From positions 1,736,001 through 1,800,000 of the forward strand of contig NZ_JAUSQU010000001.1 in NCBI RefSeq assembly GCF_030811455.1: 64,000 bases of DNA, in the 5' to 3' direction. Position 1 is the first letter of the stretch. Each line of letters opens with the position of its first letter. The notes beneath the pieces are model-generated. The model saw nothing but the letters and a program-made list of their open reading frames with translations, made no database searches and was not told where the DNA came from. Positions 35,483 to 44,695 of this stretch are shown here, piece after piece. Source of the DNA: Streptosporangium lutulentum (lineage in GTDB: Bacteria > Actinomycetota > Actinomycetes > Streptosporangiales > Streptosporangiaceae). The position numbers were made by a program, and so were the translations under genes.

Positions 35483-35691
35483 CGCTGGTTCCCTCCGATC
35501 GCGTGGGTCGAGCTGGGGACGAAGCAGGGGACCGACCCGAGGACCGGCCCGGGGACGGTTTCGGTGGTGGCCTGCGACGTCATGGGGACGGTCCGCAGGT
35601 CGAGGACCGCGCTGGGGAAGAGGGCGAAGGACAGGACGGTTCGGGGACCGGTCCCCTCCGAAGAGAGGACCGGCATAAGGCCGAAGGTCAC
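35479..35691 (-). CDS. Small hypothetical protein (70 residues)
   Basis: GTG 35691 overlaps the stop of the DUF2637 gene, and its TGA overlaps the ATG of the winged-helix gene. Coupling on both sides is the main support. Sequence is Val/Pro/Ser-rich (VPGPVLGSVPCFVPSSTH). No family recognised. Confidence 0.45.
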   Translation of the reverse strand: MTFGLMPVLSSEGTGPRTVLSFALFPSAVLDLRTVPMTSQATTETVPGPVLGSVPCFVPSSTHAIGGNQR

Positions 35692-36770
35692 TACGCGGCC
35701 ACGACCAGCTCGGCCGGGGCGGCGTCGTTGGCTGAGGCGATGAAGGCCTTGAGCTTGGGCAGCAGCGCGGACGCGCGGGCGGTCGAGATCTTGTGTCCGT
35801 TGTTCCGGAAGAGCTCGATGACGTTGTCCCGCGTGAGGTTCCGTCCCCCTGCGATGAGCTCCAGAGCGATCTCCTGACCGACCGGCATCAGGTCATCGAC
35901 GTTGGGGACGGACCGCTTGCGAGCGGGCTTGTCCGTGGCCGTGGCGGGCTTCCGGGTACGCGGCTTGGGCTCGATGGCCTTGGGTACCTCGGGGACCGCA
36001 GGCAGCTCGGGGACGACGACGGAGGCGGTCACGACGGCCTCGGGGACAGCGGCGACGGTCGGGGCAAGCTCGCCGAGACGGAACAGGGCACGCTCGCGAC
36101 GGGTGGCCTTGATGCGCCAGAGCCTGCCGTACTGGTCCTGCAGGTCGGTCTTGGCAAGGACGCGGTCACGCTCACGCTGGAGGGCCAGGGGGTAGCTGCG
36201 GACCTCCCACAGGATCATGCGACGCCACAGGGCGAACGTGCTGACCGGCGAGAGGATCCAGCGGGACTTACGCACGGTGTCCATCCGCGTCTCGGACGCC
36301 AGGCCTGCGCGGGTCCTCACGAAGTGGGCTGCGAGCTCCACGGCCAGCGCCCAGAGAAGCGGCAGGATCGTATGGGCGACGATCGAGAAGGGATCGGTCT
36401 CTCCGGCGACGTTGAGGTAGACCGTCCCGAGGATCAACGCCCACGTGAAGAACCGCAGGAGCTTGACCCGCATGTCCAGCCGGGCAAAGACAAGGTCCAT
36501 GGCCGAGAGGGCCAAAATTCCGAGGTCAACTCCGAGCGGCACTGACCATGCCAACCAGCCGAAAAACGGCTCTGCAGCGGTGGCGACCTTGGCGAAGGAA
36601 TTGACGAAACCGATGAGGCCGATTACGCCGACCAGAGCGCCGACGACAGAGAGGGCGGTGAATTCGCCAGAGGTCAGATCACGAGGAGCCTTGGAAGAGG
36701 CTGCAACTCCGATCACGGAGACTGCGGCTTCGCTTGGTACGGGCACAGATGCGTCGGTAGAGTCAGACAT
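35691..36770 (-). CDS. DUF2637-type membrane protein of an integrative element
   Basis: 359 residues from ATG 36770, AGGAGA 8 bases upstream. Four membrane helices in the first half (FTALSVVGALVGVIGLIGFV, LAWSVPLGVDLGILALSAMD, LLRFFTWALILGTVYLNVAG, ILPLLWALAVELAAHFV) form the DUF2637 core. The tail has a Pro/Glu/Val linker, basic KPRTRKPATATDKPARKR, and a small helical DNA-binding-like end. Usually found beside FtsK-type transfer genes of actinomycete elements. First gene of the operon. Confidence 0.8.
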   Translation of the reverse strand: MSDSTDASVPVPSEAAVSVIGVAASSKAPRDLTSGEFTALSVVGALVGVIGLIGFVNSFAKVATAAEPFFGWLAWSVPLGVDLGILALSAMDLVFARLDMRVKLLRFFTWALILGTVYLNVAGETDPFSIVAHTILPLLWALAVELAAHFVRTRAGLASETRMDTVRKSRWILSPVSTFALWRRMILWEVRSYPLALQRERDRVLAKTDLQDQYGRLWRIKATRRERALFRLGELAPTVAAVPEAVVTASVVVPELPAVPEVPKAIEPKPRTRKPATATDKPARKRSVPNVDDLMPVGQEIALELIAGGRNLTRDNVIELFRNNGHKISTARASALLPKLKAFIASANDAAPAELVVAA

Positions 36771-36997
36771 TGGGTTCTCTCCTGGTTGAGTCAGGTTGGG
36801 GACCAAGGCCTCCAGCCGGTGTTCGAGCACCGGCTTGGGGCCGTTCGCGTTGTCAGGGGAATTTGCGGCCAAGTCCGTCACGGCGGCCGTTGAAAGGTTT
36901 GTCCCGCTTCGACACGGGCAGGCCGCTCAGAGACGCCTTAGTGTTCGCCCAGGTCAGGGCTATAACTTGGACACTCATCATTCGAGGGTTTCCCGTG

Positions 36998-37891
36998 ATG
37001 GACATAGCACCGAATAGGTACGGCTTCTTCACCGACACCAGCATCTGTATTGGATGCAAGGCGTGCGAGGTGGCCTGCAAGGAGTGGAACGACGTGCCCG
37101 ACGACGGGTTCGTCTTCCGGGCGACCTCCTACGACAACACCGGGAGCCTGGGGGCGAACACCTGGCGCCACGTGGCCTTCATCGAGCAGCAGAGACCGGT
37201 GGGACAGGCCGACGGCCGGGGACAGGTCGGCGGTCAGGACCAGGGCGAGGGACCGGCCGGCGGCCCGGGGCCCGATTCGATCGAGCGCTGGCTGATGTCG
37301 TCCGACGTGTGCAAGCACTGCACGCACGCCGCCTGCCTGGACGTCTGCCCGACCGGCGCGCTCTTCCGCACCGAGTTCGGCACCGTGGTGGTGCAGGAGG
37401 ACATCTGCAACGGCTGCGGGTACTGCGTGCCGGCCTGCCCCTACGGCGTGATCGACCGCAGGGAGCGCGACGGCCGGGCCTGGAAGTGCACGATGTGCTA
37501 CGACCGCCAGCTCGGAGGGCTGGAACCGGCCTGCGCCAAGGCCTGCCCGACCGACTCCATCCAGTTCGGCCCGCTGGACGAGCTGCGGCTCCGCGCCGAG
37601 GAACGGGTGGAGCGGCTGCACGAGGAGGGCAGGCCGGAGGCGCGGCTCTACGGCGCGAGCCCCGATGACGGTGTGGGCGGCGACGGCGCGTTCTTCCTGC
37701 TGCTGGACGAGCCCGAGGTGTACGGCCTGCCGCCCGATCCGGTGGTGACCACCCGCGATCTGCCCGCGATGTGGCGGTGGGCCGGAGGGGCGGCGGTCTC
37801 CCTGGTCGGGGCCATGGCCGTGTCCTTCCTCTCAGAGAGGCTCGTGGGCCGGATCGCGGCCCACGATCGTTCCCTGGGACGGCGGCGTTGA
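36998..37891 (+). CDS. Formate dehydrogenase iron-sulfur (beta) subunit
   Basis: 297 residues from ATG 36998, GAGGG upstream. Four Cys clusters for four [4Fe-4S] centres: CIGCKACEVACKEW, CKHCTHAACLDVCPTG, CNGCGYCVPACPYG and CTMCYDRQ...CAKACPTD. A C-terminal membrane helix (GGAAVSLVGAMAVSFL) anchors it. It passes electrons from the molybdenum/tungsten catalytic subunit to the membrane partner. The N-terminus is short before GFFTDTSICIG, and the catalytic subunit normally upstream is absent; the island ends just before this gene. It overlaps the next gene (TGATG). Confidence 0.9.
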   Translation: MDIAPNRYGFFTDTSICIGCKACEVACKEWNDVPDDGFVFRATSYDNTGSLGANTWRHVAFIEQQRPVGQADGRGQVGGQDQGEGPAGGPGPDSIERWLMSSDVCKHCTHAACLDVCPTGALFRTEFGTVVVQEDICNGCGYCVPACPYGVIDRRERDGRAWKCTMCYDRQLGGLEPACAKACPTDSIQFGPLDELRLRAEERVERLHEEGRPEARLYGASPDDGVGGDGAFFLLLDEPEVYGLPPDPVVTTRDLPAMWRWAGGAAVSLVGAMAVSFLSERLVGRIAAHDRSLGRRR

Positions 37892-38886
37892 TGCGCGAAG
37901 ACGCGATGGTGCCGGAGGCCGAGTTCCGGTCCTACTACGGGCAACCGGTGATCAAGGCTCCGGTCTGGCACGAACCCCACATGCCGGTCTATCTCTACCT
38001 GGGAGGGCTGTCCGGGGCGGCGTCGGTGATGGCCGCCATGGCCGGGCTCACCGGGCGCGACCGGCTCGCGCTCACCGCCCGCGTCACGGCGGCCGTCGGC
38101 GCCACCGCCGGTGCCGCCTTACTGGCCGCCGAGCTCGGCAGGCCGGAACGGTTCCTCAACATGCTGCGGGTGTTCAAGCTCACCTCGCCGATGAGCGTGG
38201 GCTCGTGGATCCTGGCCGCCCACAGCGGGCTGACGACGATCGCGGCCGCCTCCGCGGTCGCCGCGGCCCTGCCCTCGGCCGCCGCCAAGGTCGTCGCCGT
38301 CCTGCCCGCCGCCTCCGCCCCCGTTCGGGCCCTGCCCACCGCCGGTGACGCGGCGACCCTGGCCATCGCGGTGACCGGCCCGCTGATGGCCACCTACACC
38401 GCGGTGCTCCTCGCGGACACGGCCGTGCCCGCCTGGCACGAGGCTCACCGGGAGCTGCCGTTCCTGTTCGCCGGGAGCGCCCTGGCCAGCGCGGGCGCGA
38501 TGGGCATGCTGGCCACCCCCCGCGTCGAGGCGGGTCCGGCCCGTGCCGTCGCCGCGCTGGGGGCCGTCATGGAGACGGCCGCCGGGGCGGTCATGGAACG
38601 CCGGCTCGGCCTGGTCGGCGAGCCGTACCGGCTGGGCAGGGCGGGCCGCCTGATGCGGGCGGCCCGTGTCCTCACGGCCGGCGGGGGCCTGCTCGCCACG
38701 GTCGCCGGGCGCAGCCGCACCCTCTCCGCGATCTCCGGCCTCGCCCTCACCGCCGGTTCCCTGTGCATCCGCTTCGGTGCCCTTGAGGCCGGCAGGTTGT
38801 CGGCCGCGGATCCGAAATACACGGTGGTGCCCCAGCGGCGGCGTCTCGAGGCCGGGAATCCCGCGTCGGTCCCGGAGCGGCCGTAG
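37891..38886 (+). CDS. NrfD/PsrC-type membrane subunit
   Basis: 331 residues from ATG 37891, one base shared with the previous stop. Multiple membrane helices and conserved blocks typical of NrfD-like quinone-reactive anchors: VYLYLGGLSGAASVMAAMAG, AELGRPERFLNMLRVFKLTS, PMSVGSWIL, and YTAVLLADTAVPAWHEAHRE. It forms the membrane partner of the formate dehydrogenase iron-sulfur subunit. Confidence 0.85.
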   Translation: MREDAMVPEAEFRSYYGQPVIKAPVWHEPHMPVYLYLGGLSGAASVMAAMAGLTGRDRLALTARVTAAVGATAGAALLAAELGRPERFLNMLRVFKLTSPMSVGSWILAAHSGLTTIAAASAVAAALPSAAAKVVAVLPAASAPVRALPTAGDAATLAIAVTGPLMATYTAVLLADTAVPAWHEAHRELPFLFAGSALASAGAMGMLATPRVEAGPARAVAALGAVMETAAGAVMERRLGLVGEPYRLGRAGRLMRAARVLTAGGGLLATVAGRSRTLSAISGLALTAGSLCIRFGALEAGRLSAADPKYTVVPQRRRLEAGNPASVPERP

Positions 38887-39598
38887 ACCGGGGCCGCGCG
38901 GCCGCGGTCGGCAGGTGGTGAACGTTCATCGCGAGAGACATCTGCTTACTTGCTCATATGTTTAATTGTTCAGTAACGAGGAGATTACTCTTCGTGAGCA
39001 TTGCAGGTCAGGTGCCCTTGTCCTGGCCGAACCACCGGCCTCACGCCGGTGAACGGATGCCGATCGAAGGAGACATCGCGATGATCGCGAAACGAGCCAC
39101 CGCCCCCCTGACCGCGTGCGTCGCCGCGAGCGGGCCGCCCGCCCGTCCCACGGCCATGTCCGGCCGGCCGGCACCGGCCCGCGCCTGCCAGGTGACCACC
39201 GTGCGCCCCGGGGGCGCGCGAGGTCACCGGGCAGTGGCGGGCGGGTAGCCGCGCATGGTTCGCATCCCCCGCCCCAGACGGCGTCCGCCGGTCGACGGTG
39301 AAGAACCTCGGATGCACGGCGCGCCCCGGATCCTGCGAGGGGAGGCGCTGATGATCGTGGTGCTGACGGTCCTCACCGTGGCCGAGATCACCCGCCCGCC
39401 GCCGCTTCGGCCGTAAGGATTTCGGCACCGAGCGGGCTTTTCCATCGGGAATCTTTCCAGCGGGAAACAACGAACCGCCGGGCCGGGGCGGGCATCGGCG
39501 CGCGTGCCGCGGAAGTCTCCGCCGCCGATGGCCGCTGAGCGATCCGCCGGACGTTTCCAAGTTCTTCCGCGATCCATCCCGATAAGAGGTGTTAAGAC
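38887..39598. other. Intergenic stretch with a possible 55-residue ORF
   Basis: About 710 bp. The only frame with a good ribosome site is ATG 39081-39248 (GAAGGAGA upstream), MIAKRATAPLTACVAAS..., which begins like an export signal but turns Pro/Arg-rich, suggesting a decayed secreted protein. A 21-codon frame at 39351-39416 also has a good site (GGGAGG). Neither is a firm gene. Confidence 0.4.
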
Positions 39599-40789
39599 AT
39601 GCTGCTGGCCGATGGGACACAGACGCTGGGACCCGCGCTGGAAGGAGCCTTCCCCGGCGCCAATGCCGGCGCCTGGGCCGCGGTGCTCCTGGTGTCGCTG
39701 TCCACGCTCGCCGGGGCGTGGCTGGCCCGGCGCAACTCGGCGAAGGTGACGGTGTGGCTGGCGATCGCCTCGGCGATGATGCTGATCACCGCCCTGGCCG
39801 ACCTGCTGCCCGACGCCTGGCGAGACGCGGAAGAGAACGGGGTTCCCCTGTGGGGCGTCGGGCTGGCCATCGCGTTCGGCTTCACAGTGATCACTTATTT
39901 CACCCGCAGGGGCTGCGGGCACGAGGGGGCCGGATCGGTCAAGGGCAGGCACGCGCTCGGCCTGCGCCACCGCGCCGAGGAAGCCGTCGACGTCGCCCTG
40001 TTCGGCGGCATGGGTACGGCGGCCGCCCTCACCCTGCACCGGACGATCGAGGGCGCGACCCTGGCGCTGACCGCCTCCACCGTGGTCGTCATCGCCCTCA
40101 TGGTCCACTCGGCCGGCGAAGGGCTGGCCCTGGCCGCGCTTCTCGACATGGCCAAGCAGCGCCTGGCCCCGTGGCTGGTGGTCTCCTGCGCGGGCCCGGC
40201 CGTCGGCGTTCTGCTCGCCACCGTCGCCCCGCTGCCCGGTCAGGTCGTGCCGATCCTGCTCGGTGTGGTCACCGGCGTCCTGCTGCGCGCCGCGATCGTC
40301 GGCTTCAAACTCGCCGCAGCAAAACAGGAGAACGGACGCCTGTCCAAACGCCACCTGACCATCGCGGCGGGCGTCGCCGTCACCGCGGGCGGCCTTCTGG
40401 TCACCAGTCACGGCATGCCGGGTCAGGACCACTCGCGAACCGAGCCGTCACACCACGTCGCCGACGGGGACACACCCGGCTCGCCCACCCCCGTACCCCC
40501 TCACCGGACACCGGCCCCGCAGGCGCGGACCTCCGCGCAGGCCCCACTGACCCGGGCCCAGCTACGCGCGGCGGTGGCCGCCGAGCGGATGAACCTGGTC
40601 GGCGTGTTCGCCCGCACCGACGACACCACGAAAAACGTCCAGATCAGAGGCATCCTGCGCGCCCTGCCCGGCTACGGCGCCGCTGAGATCGCCAACCTGC
40701 TGGCGGCGGGCGGGATCGACGCCGGACGTCGCGTCGGGGAGTTGACCGAGCGGCAACGCCGGTACCTGCTCAACGCCGTCACCGGTTGA
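39599..40789 (+). CDS. ZIP-like metal transporter fused to an mIHF-like DNA-binding domain
   Basis: 396 residues. The first 260 residues have about eight membrane helices and ZIP-type blocks: ALADLLPDAWRDAEEN, HRTIEGATLALTAS, and MVHSAGEGLALAALLDM (the HS..GEG metal motif). A Pro/His/Thr-rich linker (about 270-315) follows. Then LTRAQLRAAVAAER ... VQIRGILRALPGYGAAEIAN, GIDAGRRVGELTERQRRYLL closely follows the actinobacterial integration host factor mIHF (ALP-VG, RR, RQR). No stop or frameshift separates the parts. A membrane-tethered helix-two-turn-helix protein is unusual. Confidence 0.8.
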   Translation: MLLADGTQTLGPALEGAFPGANAGAWAAVLLVSLSTLAGAWLARRNSAKVTVWLAIASAMMLITALADLLPDAWRDAEENGVPLWGVGLAIAFGFTVITYFTRRGCGHEGAGSVKGRHALGLRHRAEEAVDVALFGGMGTAAALTLHRTIEGATLALTASTVVVIALMVHSAGEGLALAALLDMAKQRLAPWLVVSCAGPAVGVLLATVAPLPGQVVPILLGVVTGVLLRAAIVGFKLAAAKQENGRLSKRHLTIAAGVAVTAGGLLVTSHGMPGQDHSRTEPSHHVADGDTPGSPTPVPPHRTPAPQARTSAQAPLTRAQLRAAVAAERMNLVGVFARTDDTTKNVQIRGILRALPGYGAAEIANLLAAGGIDAGRRVGELTERQRRYLLNAVTG

Positions 40790-40923
40790 CTCCGGCGGTC
40801 GCGGGGGAGGACGTCGCCGCCCCCCGGAGACCTGGAGACACCTTTGGGACCTGGAGACCTCGAGGATCGGGAGAGCTCGGGAATCCGGAGGTCCCGGGAG
40901 CCGGAAGACCGGTCCGGGGTGGT

Positions 40924-41988
40924 TCAGCGCAGCCGCAGGGCCGGCCCGTCCAGGGGGACGAGCTCGCCGACGACCGGGGCGCCGGGGATCTCGCCCACCA
41001 CCAGCAGGCCGCCGGAGGTCTGGGCGTCGGCGAGCAGCAGCAGGTCCTCCTCGCCGAAGCGACCCGGGTCAAGGTGCGGCTCCACCCAGGCCAGGTTGCG
41101 GCGGGTTCCGCCGCTGACGTAACCGGCCCGCAGGGCCTCGCGCGCCCCCTCCAGGTACGGCACGGCCGCCACGTCGACCACCGCCGTGACGCCGCTCGCC
41201 CTGGCCAGCTTGTACAGGTGACCGAGCAGGCCGAACCCGGTCACGTCCGTGGCGCACCCGGCACCGGCGGCGAGCGCCGCCCGGGAGGCGTCGCGGTTCA
41301 GCGTGGTCATCGCGGCGACGGCCTGCGGGAAGACCTCGCCGGTCGCCTTGTGCCGGGTGTTGAGCACGCCGACGCCCAGCGGCTTGGTCAGGGAGATCGG
41401 CGCCCCCGCCCGCCCGCCGTCGATCCGCAGCAGCCGTCCGGGGTCGGCCAGGCCGGTGACGGCCATGCCGTACTTGGGCTCGGGATCGTCGACGCTGTGG
41501 CCGCCCGCGACGTGGCAGCCCGCGGCCCGCGCCACGTCCAGACCGCCGCGCAGCACCTCCTTCGCGAGCTCCAGCGGCAGGATCTCCCGGGGCCAGCCGA
41601 GCAGGTTGACCGCCACCAGCGGCTCCCCGCCCACCGCGTAGACGTCGGACAGGGCGTTGGCCGCCGCGATCCGTCCCCAGTCGTAGGGGTCGTCCACCAC
41701 GGGCGTGAAGAAGTCGGCCGTGGCCACGATCGCCCGGCCGCCCTCGATGCGGACCACGGCGGCGTCGTCCCCGTCGTCCAGCCCGATGATCAGCTCGCCG
41801 GCGGGGGAGGAGAGAGGGGCCCGGCCCTCCGCCCCGTCCAGGAGACCCGCGACGACGGCCTCCAACTCTCCGGGCGGGATCTTGCAGGCGCAGCCGCCTC
41901 CGTGCGCGTACTGCGTCAGCCGGAGACCCCGCGGCCCCGATGGGGCGGGGCTCGTCGAGGCCCCCGGCTTCGCCGCCGTTCCTGCCAT
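40924..41988 (-). CDS. selD: Selenide, water dikinase
   Basis: 354 residues. Makes selenophosphate from selenide and ATP for Sec synthesis. The catalytic loop HGGGCACKIPP has Cys (not Sec) at the active position followed by the essential Lys. GLDDGDDAAVVRI, ATADFFTPVVDDPYDWGRIA, AANALSDVYAVGGEP and GFGLLGHLYKLA are family signatures. Convergent with the ZIP-type gene; it belongs functionally with selA, selB and tRNA-Sec in this window. Confidence 0.95.
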   Translation of the reverse strand: MAGTAAKPGASTSPAPSGPRGLRLTQYAHGGGCACKIPPGELEAVVAGLLDGAEGRAPLSSPAGELIIGLDDGDDAAVVRIEGGRAIVATADFFTPVVDDPYDWGRIAAANALSDVYAVGGEPLVAVNLLGWPREILPLELAKEVLRGGLDVARAAGCHVAGGHSVDDPEPKYGMAVTGLADPGRLLRIDGGRAGAPISLTKPLGVGVLNTRHKATGEVFPQAVAAMTTLNRDASRAALAAGAGCATDVTGFGLLGHLYKLARASGVTAVVDVAAVPYLEGAREALRAGYVSGGTRRNLAWVEPHLDPGRFGEEDLLLLADAQTSGGLLVVGEIPGAPVVGELVPLDGPALRLR

Positions 41989-42216
41989 GTCGCATCCTCC
42001 CCGATGGCGAGCGGCGCGCCGCCGTCCGGCGTGCCGACTCCGAGCCCTACCCCGTCACGCGTGAATTCTCTCCCGGAGGCGCCCGGTCATCCGCCCCACC
42101 GGCAGGCCGTTGTGAGGACGAGGAGGCGCCCGGGTTGCTCACCACACCGGAAATCACCGGTGCGTCAGGTCTGGGGGCACGATCAGCCGGGGAGCTTTCG
42201 GCCGTGAAAAGCCGCG

Positions 42217-42245
42217 GGCCTCGCCCTGTCGGTCAGGGCGAGGCC
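42217..42245. terminator. Strong hairpin terminator
   Basis: GGCCTCGCCCTG (42217-42228), loop TCGGT, CAGGGCGAGGCC (42234-42245): 12 perfect pairs, 53 bp past the stop of the GlsB-type gene. Confidence 0.75.
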
Positions 42246-42298
42246 ACCGCGAGCACCGCGTGCTCATCGTGCCGGTGCGCAGGAGTCGGTGATCGCGT

Positions 42299-42571
42299 TT
42301 ATCGGACGCCGCGCCTGCCGTACAGGCTCACCGCGGCGATCACACCGACCGCGGCGACGGCGACCTGCAGGATCAGTTCGATCCAGTCGATGCCACCGGT
42401 GCTGGCCACGCCGAGGGCACTGGCGATGGCGGTGCCGATCAGGGCGGCGACGATACCGATCACGATGGTCAGCCAGATCGGAATGCCCTGGCGCCCAGGC
42501 ACGACCAGCCGGCCCAGTGCACCGATGACGGCTCCGATGACGATGGCGATGATGATGCCGGTGATTGTCAT
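42299..42571 (-). CDS. GlsB/YeaQ/YmgE-family stress membrane protein
   Basis: 90 residues from ATG 42571. Three short Gly-rich membrane helices: MTITGIIIAIVIGAVIGALG, GIPIWLTIVIGIVAALIGTA, ILQVAVAAVGVIAAVSLYGR. The LVVPGRQ turn after helix 1 is family-typical. Usually linked to envelope stress; precise function unknown. Confidence 0.88.
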   Translation of the reverse strand: MTITGIIIAIVIGAVIGALGRLVVPGRQGIPIWLTIVIGIVAALIGTAIASALGVASTGGIDWIELILQVAVAAVGVIAAVSLYGRRGVR

Positions 42572-42738
42572 GTCCCACTCCCTATCTGTTCGCTCGACTG
42601 GCGGGCCCTCTGCCCGGGCACACAGGCACCACACATCACAAAACGATCAAAAGCCGGCGACCGATGACGACGGCTGTCCCGTTGGGGTCCGGCGGGAGCG
42701 GACCCCCGGGATCGCGTCCCGCGTCACCGCGCGGCTCA

Positions 42739-42830
42739 TTCGCGGGCCTGCCGCCCGGCCACGTGGAAGTAACGGGGCGGCAGGCCCGCGAACGAGTCGG
42801 CCTGCCGCCCGGGCACGTGGAAGTGACTGG
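42739..42830. repeat. 17-bp inverted repeat with a duplicated CACGTG-containing unit
   Basis: TTCGCGGGCCTGCCGCC (42739-42755) and GGCGGCAGGCCCGCGAA (42776-42792) are perfect inverses with a 20-nt loop. The unit CCTGCCGCCCGGnCACGTGG is repeated directly 52 bp downstream (42748 and 42800). The stretch 42572-42865 otherwise has no gene. Confidence 0.65.
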
Positions 42831-42865
42831 ACGAACTGCCGAAGCGGTCCACCCTGCCGGCCGGT

Positions 42866-43429
42866 TCAGGCCGAATTTAGAATCTCAAAGCGTTCAGCCA
42901 TACCTGTGAACAGGAGATCGTCCTCTTCGGGGATGAAAGAGCCGCAGCCGAGAGTGAAACGTACGTCGTCGTGGACGACGAAGTACTGGCGGACGGCCCA
43001 GACCCGGCCGGCGTCGTGTTTCGCACAGTCCAGCCGGGTACCGGTTCGCTCGGCGATCCGGGCGTCGGCGATGTGGAAGTCGCGGAATCCCGCGGCCTCA
43101 AGTACTGCCTGAACCTCTTCGGCGACCTCGGCCGCCGTCCATCGTGGCCGTGGGAGCCCGCGGAAGACGGTGAGGTTGTGCCGGCGGTCGGCGGGGTCGC
43201 CGAATCGGGCGGTCTCCAACGGGCTGTTTCTCAGGTTCGGAGGTCGTTCGTCCCAACCTTGCGGGACGTGGACGGCGTAGCCGAATTCGGGTTTTTCGAT
43301 GCGCTGCCAATGCACCACGTGCTCCTGGGCGTCGATGCGTCGAAGGTGCCTGAGTGCAGCGGTGTAGGACTCTCCGGTACGGCGGGCGCGTTCACGGACG
43401 CGGTGCTTGAAGTGCTTGTTCGCTGTCAT
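42866..43429 (-). CDS. Hypothetical protein with DcrB/PsbP-like C-terminal part
   Basis: 187 residues. Basic helical N-terminus (FKHRVRERARRTGESYTAAL, RHLRRID), a segment seen in many actinobacterial proteins of unknown role. The remainder starts PEFGYAVHVPQGWDERPPN and has a beta-rich pattern (RFTLGCGSFIPEEDDLLFTG) suggestive of PsbP/DcrB-like folds. No enzyme motif. Confidence 0.65.
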   Translation of the reverse strand: MTANKHFKHRVRERARRTGESYTAALRHLRRIDAQEHVVHWQRIEKPEFGYAVHVPQGWDERPPNLRNSPLETARFGDPADRRHNLTVFRGLPRPRWTAAEVAEEVQAVLEAAGFRDFHIADARIAERTGTRLDCAKHDAGRVWAVRQYFVVHDDVRFTLGCGSFIPEEDDLLFTGMAERFEILNSA

Positions 43430-43868
43430 CAGGCCCTCGACACCACGAAACTCGACCCTCGGCGAAGAGCCCGTGGCGGGCGGATGACCAGCGATCCGAG
43501 GAAACCTGTCCCCTTTGCCTCCGCCGAGCGGCCCTGCCGGGGAGGGCCGAAGGAGGTTGGGCGGTGAATCAACGCCCGGTCCAACGATAACGCTTCGCGG
43601 ACGCTCGCCGTACCTCGCTCACCGTAGGGACCGCGCTCCGCTCCTCCGGGGTGACGCGACGACCGCGTCCGAGGATGGCCGGCGCTTGCCGCCCGTCCAG
43701 TCCGTACTTCTTCGCCGCGCTCGGTCGCCCGTCGTCGGTGGGCCGCAGCCGACGTGCACCTGCCTCAAGCGCCGGCTTGTCCGCGGCGGCGAGCGAAGTC
43801 CGCGGTATCCCGGCATGTGCTCCGTTGTGATACTTGCCAGAGTGTTGCTTATACGCAATGCTTTGATT

Positions 43869-44144
43869 GTGGCAGGCAAGGATAAGCCAACGTTGTACAA
43901 CCGACTTGCGGTGTTGCGGGCGGAGCGGGGAGTGTCCCGGGCCGAGCTGGCGGCGGCGGTCGAGGTGAACCCACAGACCATCGGGTTCCTGGAGCGGGGC
44001 GACTACGGCCCCTCGCTCGACGTCGCCCTGAAGATTTGCGAGTTCTTCGAGCTGCCGGTCGAGGCCGTCTTCTCCCGCCGCCCCTTCGAGCCGATGTCGC
44101 ACCAGCTCTACACCTCACCACGCCGAACGGGAGAGACGCCATGA
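43869..44144 (+). CDS. Xre-type helix-turn-helix regulator
   Basis: 91 residues from GTG 43869. Typical HTH_3: NRLAVLRAERGVSRAELAAA, VEVNPQTIGFLERGDYGPSL, then LKICEFFELPVEAVFSRRPF. Genes of this size normally pair with a membrane protein, and here the stop overlaps the next start (ATGA 44141). Confidence 0.85.
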   Translation: MAGKDKPTLYNRLAVLRAERGVSRAELAAAVEVNPQTIGFLERGDYGPSLDVALKICEFFELPVEAVFSRRPFEPMSHQLYTSPRRTGETP

Positions 44145-44695
44145 GCGATGCCGCAGGCCGCCGCAAGATAAGGGAACTGCTGGAGGACCTGAAGGACACG
44201 ACGCCGGAGGAGCGCCGCGAAGTGGTCCGCGCGTACCACGCGGGGGTCATCGCCGAGGGGCGGTCGCGGCCCGTGCCACGGTGGCTTGAGCGCACGCCGG
44301 TCCGCCGGTCGCTCGCCGTGCTGGTGGCCGCCCCGGTGGTCGCCGGCGCGGTAGCCGCGTTCATGACCGTGTCCATACCGTCTTCAGTGATCGGCTTGGC
44401 GGGCATAGCGGTCTATCTGGCGTCGTGGCTGCTGCTCCGTCGGGCGACCAGGCAACTGGCGGAAGTGCCCGACAGCGCGCTGGACGAGCGGGAAGTGGTG
44501 GAACGCGCCGAGGCGACGCGTACCGCGTACGTCCTGCTGATCTGGCTGATGTTCCTGCTGACCGTCACCGCCGTCGCCGACTCCCGCTGGATCGATTTGG
44601 AGTGGGAGCCGCTGCTGCTGGGCGCGCTGATGACCGCGACCGGCCTGCCGATGGCCGTCGCCGCCTGGCGATGGCGCGACCTGGACGATGAGTGA
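44141..44695 (+). CDS. Four-helix membrane protein paired with the Xre regulator
   Basis: 184 residues from ATG 44141. Cytoplasmic N-terminus (RRKIRELLEDLKDTTPEERR), then two hydrophobic pairs (SLAVLVAAPVVAGAVAAFM, VIGLAGIAVYLASWLLL; VLLIWLMFLLTVTAVA, LLLGALMTATGLPMAVAAW). Probably controlled with, or sensing for, the upstream regulator. Function unknown. Confidence 0.75.
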   Translation: MSDAAGRRKIRELLEDLKDTTPEERREVVRAYHAGVIAEGRSRPVPRWLERTPVRRSLAVLVAAPVVAGAVAAFMTVSIPSSVIGLAGIAVYLASWLLLRRATRQLAEVPDSALDEREVVERAEATRTAYVLLIWLMFLLTVTAVADSRWIDLEWEPLLLGALMTATGLPMAVAAWRWRDLDDE

